DNA from: Candidatus Binatia bacterium
GTDB taxonomy: Bacteria; Desulfobacterota; Binatia; UBA9968; JAJDTQ01
Assembly: GCA_022824205.1 (NCBI GenBank)
Contig: JAJEAI010000039.1
Location: forward strand, 1-64,000
Length of the DNA: 64,000 bases
Direction of reading: 5' to 3'
The notes under the pieces were generated by a model, which saw only the letters and a program-made list of their open reading frames with translations, made no database searches and was not told where the DNA came from. Both the position numbers and the translations under genes were made by a program. Each line of letters starts with the position of its first letter. Positions within the stretch are counted from its first letter, which is position 1. Positions 56,164 through 64,000 of the stretch are shown piece by piece.

Positions 56164-57481
56164 CGTCGAACAGCCTCCTCACCTTCTCGAGTCCCTCGGC
56201 CAGCACGTCCACCTCGGCCTCGGTGTTGTAGCACGCGAACGAGGCGCGCACGGTGGCGGGCACGCCGAACCGGTCCATGACGGGCATGGCGCAGTGATGT
56301 CCCGTGCGCACGGCGATGCCCTCCTGGTCCAGGATGGTGCCGATGTCATGGGCGTGCACGTCGCCGAAGACGAATGACACCAGCGACGCCCGGCGCGCGG
56401 GGGTGCCGACGAACCTCAGACCGGAGACGCCCGCGAGCCGTTCCACCGCGTAGGCGAGCACCCGGTCCTCGTGGGCGGACACGGCCTCGATGCCGAGTCC
56501 CGTGAGGTACTCCACGGCCGCGCCCATGCCGATGACGCCGGCGATGTTGGGGGTGCCGGCCTCGAACTTGTATGGCAATGCGTTGTATTCCGTGGCCTCG
56601 AAGCTCACCGTGAGGATCATGTCGCCGCCCCCCTGGTAGGGCGGCATGGCCTCCAGCAGCGCGGCCTTTCCATAGAGCACACCGACGCCGGTGGGGCCGT
56701 ACATCTTGTGGCTGGAGAACGCGTAGAAGTCGCAGTCCAGGTCCCGCACGTCCACGGCCGCGTGGGGCGCCCCCTGGGCGCCGTCGACGAGCACCGGGAT
56801 GCCTTGCCGGTGCGCGTCCGCGATCATTTCCTTGACGGGGTTCACCGTGCCCAGGGCGTTGGACACGTGCGGCAACGCCACGATGCGGGTACGGGGGCCG
56901 AGCAGCCGGTGGTACCGCTCCATGACGACGTCGCCGCGGTCGTCGATAGGAATCACCCGCAGTATCGCACCCTTTTCCTGGCAGATGATCTGCCAGGGAA
57001 CAATGTTGGAGTGGTGCTCCATGGCGGAGATGACCACCTCGTCCCCCGCCTCCAGGTTGGCGCCGCCGTAGCATCGGGCCACGAGGTTGATGGCCTCGGT
57101 GGCGCCGCGCACGAACACGATCTCCCGGTCCTGCGCCGCGTTGACGAAGCGCCGCACCGCGCCGCGGGCGTCCTCGTAGGCGCGCGTGGCCTGCTCGCTC
57201 AAGCGGTGCACGCCTCGATGGATGTTCGAGTTCTCGGTCTCGTAGTAACGCGCCACGCGCTCGATCACCGACCGCGGCTTCTGCGCCGTGGCCGCGTTGT
57301 CCAGGTAGACCAAGGGCTTGCCGTGGACGCTCTCGCCGAGGATGGGGAAATCCTCGCGCACCCGCGCCACGTCCAGCGCCTCGCCCGGCCCGTTCCATGC
57401 TTCCGTCTTGACCTGTCCCATGCTCGTTCTCGATGAAGAGAGTGCCATCGATTGTGCCGGCGTCCGCTCCAGTGCCGTCAT
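56156..57481 (-). CDS. sufS: Cysteine desulfurase SufS
   Basis: A 441-residue group II PLP enzyme. The PLP lysine is in FSSHKMYGPTGVGVLYG (about residue 250) and the persulfide-forming Cys in RTGHHCAMPVMDRFG (about 385). MEHHSNIVPWQ is the substrate loop. It supplies sulfur to SufU/SufBCD. ATG 57481 overlaps the sufD stop (ATGA). Compared with typical SufS it has about 30 extra N-terminal residues. Confidence 0.96.
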   Translation of the reverse strand: MTALERTPAQSMALSSSRTSMGQVKTEAWNGPGEALDVARVREDFPILGESVHGKPLVYLDNAATAQKPRSVIERVARYYETENSNIHRGVHRLSEQATRAYEDARGAVRRFVNAAQDREIVFVRGATEAINLVARCYGGANLEAGDEVVISAMEHHSNIVPWQIICQEKGAILRVIPIDDRGDVVMERYHRLLGPRTRIVALPHVSNALGTVNPVKEMIADAHRQGIPVLVDGAQGAPHAAVDVRDLDCDFYAFSSHKMYGPTGVGVLYGKAALLEAMPPYQGGGDMILTVSFEATEYNALPYKFEAGTPNIAGVIGMGAAVEYLTGLGIEAVSAHEDRVLAYAVERLAGVSGLRFVGTPARRASLVSFVFGDVHAHDIGTILDQEGIAVRTGHHCAMPVMDRFGVPATVRASFACYNTEAEVDVLAEGLEKVRRLFDGV

Positions 57482-58857
57482 GCTCCCAACTCCGCCAGCA
57501 CCCGGCTCGTCAGCCCGTCGCGCAGCGGCTCGATGGCAACGCCGTCGAGGATCTCGCTGGCGAAGCCGTGCACCAGCAGCTTCCGGGCCAGCGCCGCGTC
57601 CAGCCCGCGGGAGCGCAGGTAGAACAGCTCGTCCTCTTCCAGTTGGCCGATGGTGGTGCCGTGGGCGCAGCGCACGTCGTCGGCCAGGATCTCCAACTGC
57701 GGCTTGCTGTCGATCTCCGCGTCCCGGGACAGGATCAGGTTCCGGTTCGACTGCCGCGCGTCGGTCTTCTGCGCTTCCTTGCGCACCACGATCTTGCCGT
57801 TGAACACGGCCCGCGCCCGGTCGTTGAGCACTCCCTTGTACAACTCGCGGCTGGTGCCGTGGGGCCTGGCGTGCTCGATGGCAGTGCGGCTGTCCACGTG
57901 CTGCGAGCCGCCCGCCACGTAGAGCCCCTGGAGCAGGCAGTCCGCGCCCTCGCCGTCGAGCAGCGCGTTCAGCTCCACGCGCGTGATGGCGCCGCCCGTG
58001 GTCACCGAATGCGAGCGGTAGCGGCTGTTGCGCGCCTGGTGCACCTGCACCGTGCCGATGTGGAACGTGCCGCCGCCCTCGCGCACCAGCCGATAGTGGT
58101 CCAGCTCGGCGTCGTCCTCCAGCACGATCTCGGTGACGGCGTTGGTGCAGTAGACCGCGTCGCCCGCGCCCGCGTAGGCCTCCACCAGCGTGAGGCGACT
58201 GCCCGCGCCCACCACCACCAGCGTGCGCGGATGCACGATGCGGTTGGGCGCCTGCCCGGGATCGGCGACGTACATCAAGTGGACGGGCCGGTCGAGGTCC
58301 ACTCCGCGCCCCAGCCGGACCGCGCCGCCGTCCTCCAGGAAGGCCGTGTTGAGCGCCCGCAACGCATGTCCGTCATGGTCGGCGTGACGCCCGAGGTGCG
58401 CTTCCGTCCAGGGGAGCCGCCGCTCCACGGCGTCCGCCAGGCGGCCGATGAAGAGGCTCTCGTCGCGCCCATCCGGGGTGTCCCGGCCCGACCCCTTGCC
58501 GGGCACCTTCGCGGTCGCACCGCCGCGCGCCCCGCCCGGCCCCGTACTGTCCTCCCTGCCGGTCCACGGGAACGCCAACTCGTAGCGCTCCCAGTCGCCT
58601 GACTCGAACGGGCCAGACCCGTCGACCGGGCGCGCCGCCGGGGCGTCCACGGTACGCAGACACGCCCGCCGCAGCGCGTCCAGGCTCGTGTACTTCCACT
58701 CCTCGTCGCGAGTGGTGGGGAATCCCAGGGAGCGGAAACGGTCCATGGCCCGGCGGCGCAGGTCGCCGACCCAGGCGCCGCCGTTGCGCGACGCCCGCGC
58801 CGCGAGCTTCTCGAAGTCTTCGAGATAGCCCTGTTGCTCGGCGGACGCCGCGGTCAT
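57478..58857 (-). CDS. sufD: Fe-S cluster assembly protein SufD
   Basis: A 459-residue SufD with the beta-helical core (about 190-370; FNGKIVVRKEAQKTDARQSN, EILADDVRCAHGTTIGQLEEDELFYLRSRG). The His in CAHG is the SufD residue used in cluster formation with SufB. It forms the SufBC2D scaffold. The N-terminal third is more variable and contains a Gly-rich linker (residues 100-120). ATGA overlap with both sufC and sufS. Confidence 0.94.
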   Translation of the reverse strand: MTAASAEQQGYLEDFEKLAARASRNGGAWVGDLRRRAMDRFRSLGFPTTRDEEWKYTSLDALRRACLRTVDAPAARPVDGSGPFESGDWERYELAFPWTGREDSTGPGGARGGATAKVPGKGSGRDTPDGRDESLFIGRLADAVERRLPWTEAHLGRHADHDGHALRALNTAFLEDGGAVRLGRGVDLDRPVHLMYVADPGQAPNRIVHPRTLVVVGAGSRLTLVEAYAGAGDAVYCTNAVTEIVLEDDAELDHYRLVREGGGTFHIGTVQVHQARNSRYRSHSVTTGGAITRVELNALLDGEGADCLLQGLYVAGGSQHVDSRTAIEHARPHGTSRELYKGVLNDRARAVFNGKIVVRKEAQKTDARQSNRNLILSRDAEIDSKPQLEILADDVRCAHGTTIGQLEEDELFYLRSRGLDAALARKLLVHGFASEILDGVAIEPLRDGLTSRVLAELGA

Positions 58858-59666
58858 GCTCCGCCCTCCCGGCCGGCCGCATGCCCGGTCGGTTGCTCCA
58901 TTGCGTCGTCCGTGCCCGTCCCTGCCGCGTCCTCCACCCAGGAATACCCCGTGTCCTCCAGCTCCCGCGCCAGCTCCTTGCCTCCGGACTTCACCAGGCG
59001 CCCGTTGTGGATCACGTGGACCATGTCCGGCACCACGTAGTTCAGCAGCCGCTGGTAGTGGGTCACCAGGATGATGGCGCGCTCGGGGCCGCGGAACAGG
59101 TTGATGCCCTGGGACACCACCTTCAAGGCGTCGATGTCGAGGCCGGAATCGGTCTCGTCCAGGATCGCCAGGGTGGGCTCCAGCATGGTCATCTGGAAGA
59201 TCTCGGCGCGCTTCTTCTCGCCGCCGGAGAAGCCCGCGTTGACCGGGCGCCGCAGCAGGTCCTCGCCCATCTCCACCGCCTTCATCCTCTCCTTGGCCAG
59301 GGCCATGAAGTCCACGGCGTCCAGCTCCTCCTCGCCGCGGTGGGCGCGCGCCGCGTTCACCGCGGCGCGCAGGAAGTAGAGGCTGTTGAGCCCGGGAATC
59401 TCCACCGGGTACTGGAAGCCCAGGAATACGCCCTCGACGGCCCGCAGCTCGGGCGCCATCTCCAGCAGGTCCTGGCCCTTGTAGAGCACTTCCCCCCCGG
59501 TGACTTCGTAGGTGTCCCGCCCCGCCAGCACCTGGGCCAGGGTGCTCTTGCCGGAGCCGTTGGGGCCCATGATGGCGTGCACCTCTCCCGCCTTCACGGT
59601 CAGGTCGATGCCGCGGAGGATCTCTTTCCCCTCCACGCGCGCATGCAGGTTGCGAACTTCAAGCAT
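58854..59666 (-). CDS. sufC: Fe-S cluster assembly ATPase SufC
   Basis: A 270-residue ABC-type ATPase with Walker A MGPNGSGKSTLAQVLAG (about 33-49), signature FSGGEKKRAEI and Walker B LAILDETDSGLDIDALK. It drives conformational changes in SufBC2D. It has a short Gly/Ala-rich C-terminal extension relative to minimal SufC of about 250 residues. The stop overlaps the sufD ATG. Confidence 0.96.
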   Translation of the reverse strand: MLEVRNLHARVEGKEILRGIDLTVKAGEVHAIMGPNGSGKSTLAQVLAGRDTYEVTGGEVLYKGQDLLEMAPELRAVEGVFLGFQYPVEIPGLNSLYFLRAAVNAARAHRGEEELDAVDFMALAKERMKAVEMGEDLLRRPVNAGFSGGEKKRAEIFQMTMLEPTLAILDETDSGLDIDALKVVSQGINLFRGPERAIILVTHYQRLLNYVVPDMVHVIHNGRLVKSGGKELARELEDTGYSWVEDAAGTGTDDAMEQPTGHAAGREGGA

Positions 59667-59710
59667 TCTCTAAATCCGAAATTCTACATCCGAGTTGTTG
59701 GACGTCGGCT

Positions 59711-61168
<1,458 letters not shown>

Positions 61169-61223
61169 TTCCTTCATCCGGTAGAAGATGGACCCGAAGG
61201 GTCCGTCCTCGACCTGCAAAAAT

Positions 61224-61712
61224 TCAACTGTGCAGCCCGTTCAAGCGGCCTTTGAGGCCCTCGCGATCCGCAAGGCTGCCGATGGAGACGCCAGCCAGAT
61301 ATTCCACCAACAGGTTCTGCGCCCGCTCCCACACGGAAATCTGCGTGCATACCAAGTCGTAGGGGCAGCAGTGGTGATCCAGACACTCCATCAGGCTCAG
61401 CGGCTTTTCGACGGCTTCGTACACTTCCTTGACGCTGATGGACTCCGGATGCCGCGCCAGGCTGAAGCCGCCCTTGCGCCCCACGTGTGACTCCACCAGC
61501 CCCGCCGCCGCGAGATCCTTCATGATCTTCGACATGTAATGGGTCGGAATGTCCTGCCGCGCGGCGATCTCCTTGCTGCCCACCACCCAAAGGTGCGGCT
61601 GGGCCGCAAGATACGAAAGCGCCCGTACCGCGTAGTCGACCTTCCTGCCGATGTTCATCAGCGAGCTTCGGTCGGTGGTGGCCCTGACGGAATTCACAGC
61701 GGCTTCTTGCAT
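61224..61712 (-). CDS. Rrf2 family transcriptional regulator (IscR/SufR-like)
   Basis: A 162-residue winged-helix regulator with [16 protein letters not shown] and the recognition region [43 protein letters not shown] contains Cys residues spaced C-x5-C-x5-C if the second of the CC pair is used, the [2Fe-2S] ligand spacing of IscR. It probably senses cluster status and represses the suf operon. ATG 61712 has AGGGGA upstream; ATG 61658 would give the usual family N-terminus. First gene of the operon. Confidence 0.93.
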   Translation of the reverse strand: MQEAAVNSVRATTDRSSLMNIGRKVDYAVRALSYLAAQPHLWVVGSKEIAARQDIPTHYMSKIMKDLAAAGLVESHVGRKGGFSLARHPESISVKEVYEAVEKPLSLMECLDHHCCPYDLVCTQISVWERAQNLLVEYLAGVSIGSLADREGLKGRLNGLHS

Positions 61713-61778
61713 ACCGGATCCCCTGACAGTTGGTTTCGAAGTCCCGCAATTCTCGCGTGGGTGGAACGTCGTGAGTCA

Positions 61779-61808
61779 AACATAGACCTAAAGCGTCTAT
61801 GTTGTCAA
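61779..61808 (-). promoter_or_regulatory. suf operon promoter with embedded Rrf2-type operator
   Basis: Minus-strand TTGACA (61803-61808) and TATGTT (61779-61784) with an 18-bp spacer. A perfect 9-bp inverted repeat, AACATAGAC-ctaaagc-GTCTATGTT (61779-61803), spans the -10 and the whole spacer. Binding there would block RNA polymerase, fitting autoregulation by the Rrf2 protein encoded just downstream. Confidence 0.72.
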
Positions 61809-61917
61809 ACACCTATCCTGTCGCGCCATCGGATTCGGTTCCTGACTTCAACAACGCTTTGAGCCAAACAGGAAGGGCGGCTTGAAGGTCCGGAAATCTC
61901 CGTGCTACCAAGGCCGC

Positions 61918-62451
61918 ATGCCCATTCTCAAGGTCGCTCGCCTGGGCCACCCCGTGCTGCGCAGGCCGGCCCGCGCGGTTCCCACGGGAATCCTGGGACA
62001 GGCGGATTTCCAGCGTTTCATCGACGACATGGTCGTCACCATGCGCGAGTACCAGGGTGTTGGCCTAGCCGCGGTCCAGGTCCACGAACCCATACAGGTG
62101 GCGGTGTTGGAGGTGGCCGACAACCCCCGCTACCCAGGCAAGGAGGCCGTTCCCCTCTCCGTCCTCGTCAATCCCGAGATCGTACCGCTGGACGACGAAA
62201 CCGAAGACGATTGGGAGGGCTGCCTGAGCATCCCCGAGATCCGTGGCCGCGTGCCCCGCTACAAGCGGCTGCGGGTGACCGCGCTGGACCGCGACGGCAA
62301 CGCGCTGGACTTCGTCGCCGAGGGGTTCCACGCGCGCGTCATACAGCACGAGGTGGACCACCTGCGCGGCCACGTGTACGTGGACCGCATGCCCGATCTC
62401 ACGACGCTGACTTACCTCACTGAACTGGCCCGCTACTGGACGAAAAGATAA
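61918..62451 (+). CDS. def: Peptide deformylase
   Basis: A 177-residue iron/zinc hydrolase that removes the N-formyl group from new proteins. All three motifs are present: GVGLAAVQVH (motif 1, with V for I/Q variation), EGCLSIPE (motif 2 with the Cys ligand) and QHEVDHLRG (motif 3, HExxH). ATG 61918 (MPILKVARLGHPVLR) is the family start. It is divergent from the suf operon; no fmt gene follows. Confidence 0.96.
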   Translation: MPILKVARLGHPVLRRPARAVPTGILGQADFQRFIDDMVVTMREYQGVGLAAVQVHEPIQVAVLEVADNPRYPGKEAVPLSVLVNPEIVPLDDETEDDWEGCLSIPEIRGRVPRYKRLRVTALDRDGNALDFVAEGFHARVIQHEVDHLRGHVYVDRMPDLTTLTYLTELARYWTKR

Positions 62452-62567
62452 GGCTCTCTTCAGCAGCCTCTTGACATTTCGGCACTGACGGATGAAATTA
62501 AGACCGTCGGGTGCCCTTGATGGGCTCGATATGGTTCGCCCAGCCTGACATCACCTATTTCAGGTTC

Positions 62568-63413
62568 TCAAGGAGTGCCTTCTCCCTGTTCTATCTTGGT
62601 CGCCGCCCCAACCAGCGGGGAATTGTTTGGCCAGACTTTCATTCCGGCAAGCTCCTTTCCTTCCCGTCGGCGACAAAAGTTCGGCAATAGTCTCTTGAAG
62701 TAGGGGTAATCGAAGTCTTCGTACTTGAAAGCCCGATAGACATTATACGCCAGCAGATCAGCGAGCTGGACGCCGTTCGAGAGTTCGCTACGCGTGAAGA
62801 AAGGATACTCAACAACCGACGGGAACTTCATGTTTCTGTTGCCCGCCCGTTGAAATGAGGCGTGCTTCATCGCAACGGCACGGTTGAGTTCCTTGCTTGT
62901 ATCGTCCATCACAATCAACGCTCGGTGCTTCGAGTGATACTCTCTCATATAGTGCTGTATGCGCTCCAACAAGAACTCATAAGCCGTCTTGTGCAGTATT
63001 TCATGTGTTACGTGTTCATAGAGATGACGTTTGTCTATCACGGCGGCCATGATAACAGTCTTGCGCTTGGTCACCTGCTCGTAATACGCCTCGGTAAGAC
63101 GCTCCAGGTCTTTAGGAGTGAGTCCATCAAGGAAACGACTCCGCTTTTCGCGCTCGCTAGGTATACGCGCCCAAGTGGACTTGACCTCGCAATCCGATAG
63201 TTCAAAGCTGCCCTTGCCGTCGCGCCGCAGAAAATGGGCCAGTTCCAGCTTCAAGAGGGAGAGATCCGTGTCGAATGGTCGCCATTGCCCTTCCCACATC
63301 CCCACGGCCAGAAGCACATAAAGAAAATCCTTCGGGTGCGCCTTGGTCCCGATAGATGGGTCACGCGAACCCGATTCGTCGAAATAAAAGAAGTACACCA
63401 GATACCGCCCCAA
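62568..63413 (-). CDS. DUF3800 domain protein
   Basis: A 281-residue protein of the DUF3800 family, a predicted RNase-H-like fold. The N-terminal FFYFDESGSRD holds the first acidic residues, LIVMDDTSKELNRA the next, and SELSNGVQLADLLAYNVYRA the conserved C-terminal Ser/Gln/Asp segment. Function is unknown; relatives are often near mobile elements or defence genes. Its base composition is visibly less GC-rich than all neighbours and it has rarer codons (ATA, TTA, AGA), consistent with recent transfer. The start is a TTG at 63413 after GGAGAG; a GTG at 63398 is possible. It lies 24 bp downstream of aspS. Confidence 0.8.
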   Translation of the reverse strand: MGRYLVYFFYFDESGSRDPSIGTKAHPKDFLYVLLAVGMWEGQWRPFDTDLSLLKLELAHFLRRDGKGSFELSDCEVKSTWARIPSEREKRSRFLDGLTPKDLERLTEAYYEQVTKRKTVIMAAVIDKRHLYEHVTHEILHKTAYEFLLERIQHYMREYHSKHRALIVMDDTSKELNRAVAMKHASFQRAGNRNMKFPSVVEYPFFTRSELSNGVQLADLLAYNVYRAFKYEDFDYPYFKRLLPNFCRRREGKELAGMKVWPNNSPLVGAATKIEQGEGTP

Positions 63414-63437
63414 AGCTCTCCGGTCCGAAACTGCGCG

Positions 63438-64000
63438 TCAGTCGCCCGCCCCTATTTTTCTTGTTATCGGAATCTCCAGAGTATGGATGCCAAGCTCTGA
63501 GAGTTGCCGAGCATCCACCGCCGTGGGCGCCTCCGTCAGCATGCACACCGCCCGCTGGCTCTTGGGAAACGCGATGACGTCGCGGATGGCCGGCGAGTCG
63601 CTCAGGAGCATGGCGAGGCGGTCGACGCCAAAGGCGATGCCGCCGTGGGGCGGGGCGCCAAGGTCCAGCGCTTCCAGCAGGAAGCCGAACTGGTCCTCCA
63701 CGGTTTCGGGGTTCACGTCGAGCAGCGACAGCACCTGCCGCTGCAACTCGGGGGAATGGATCCGGATGCTGCCGCCGCCCAGCTCCATGCCGTTGAGCAC
63801 CAGGTCGTAGGCCCGGGATTTCACCCGGGCGGGGTCGGATTCCAGCAGCGGCAGGTCTTCTTCCCGCGGGGCGGTGAACGGATGGTGCACGGCTGTGTAG
63901 CGGCCTTCGGCCTTCCTCCACTCCACCAGCGGGAAGTCGAGGACCCAGGTGAACGCCTGGACGGCCTCATCCACGAGGCCCAGCCGCCGGCCCATCTCCA
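63438..64000 (-). CDS. aspS: Aspartyl-tRNA synthetase, C-terminal part
   Basis: The frame runs off the right edge; about 187 C-terminal residues are visible. [39 protein letters not shown] and the class II motif 3 [20 protein letters not shown] identify bacterial-type AspRS; the [12 protein letters not shown] segment and spacing are standard. The stop is followed within 24 bp by the DUF3800 gene. Whether it is discriminating or non-discriminating cannot be judged from this part. Confidence 0.95.
   Translation of the reverse strand, partial: EMGRRLGLVDEAVQAFTWVLDFPLVEWRKAEGRYTAVHHPFTAPREEDLPLLESDPARVKSRAYDLVLNGMELGGGSIRIHSPELQRQVLSLLDVNPETVEDQFGFLLEALDLGAPPHGGIAFGVDRLAMLLSDSPAIRDVIAFPKSQRAVCMLTEAPTAVDARQLSELGIHTLEIPITRKIGAGD

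Overview
This is a GC-rich chromosomal window from a Gram-negative bacterium with a lipid A/LPS outer membrane: lpxD, fabZ, lpxI, lpxB, lpxK, waaA, kdkA, msbA, bamA, skp and lol genes are all present. Glutathione-type metabolism (FrmA class III alcohol dehydrogenase), bacterial NHEJ (Ku/LigD), an Rrf2-controlled SUF system and many flavin, VOC and amidohydrolase enzymes fit a free-living or symbiotic proteobacterium-like lineage. An uncultured deltaproteobacterial or Tectomicrobia-type organism is possible, but the taxon is a guess from gene content only. The gene layout is dense, no tRNA, rRNA, CRISPR array or transposase was seen, and dispersed palindromes of the type CATTCCCGCGGAAGCGGGAATC sit mostly between convergent genes.

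Region 1 (1-11 kb): the start of a histidine phosphatase (missing from the ORF track), an ImmA/IrrE metalloprotease behind ku, a divergent ligD, a VOC protein, a tldD-tldE pair, a Nudix/TerB pair and a small DOPA-dioxygenase-like gene. The last has a long leader containing a 13-codon ORF, competing stems and an intrinsic terminator.

Region 2 (11-31.9 kb) is an accessory metabolic region. It holds a GMC oxidoreductase, an SDR/thiolase-fold/DUF35/glutaredoxin cluster, E1 alpha and beta subunits of a 2-oxoacid dehydrogenase followed by a luciferase-like monooxygenase, MFS, thioesterase, AsmA, RecD2, an amidohydrolase, a MITE-like inverted-repeat element, alpha/beta hydrolase, DoxX, and a molybdopterin dehydrogenase subunit overlapping frmA.

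Region 3 (32-39.3 kb) has mixed housekeeping genes: M48 lipoprotein protease, rpiA, two small RRM proteins with their own promoters, a second MFS, two more amidohydrolases, DUF423 and infA.

Region 4 (39.4-61.8 kb) is an unbroken minus-strand series of 21 genes. In transcription order it starts with rrf2-sufBCDSU-sufT and lysS, then lolC/E-lolD (lipoprotein export), bamA-skp (outer-membrane protein assembly), lpxD-fabZ-lpxI-Gfo/Idh-lpxB (lipid A), msbA (flipping), and waaA-lpxK-kdkA (Kdo inner core). Many neighbours overlap by ATGA, GTGA or TGATG, indicating translational coupling. lpxA is missing from its usual place between fabZ and lpxI. The suf promoter carries a perfect 9-bp inverted repeat between -35 and -10, likely the Rrf2 operator.

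Region 5 (61.9-64 kb) has def, a lower-GC DUF3800 gene that looks acquired, and the C-terminal part of aspS running off the window. The best candidates for something undescribed are the DOPA-dioxygenase leader, the IrrE-like protease attached to NHEJ, the E1-only/monooxygenase operon, and the rewired lpx cluster.
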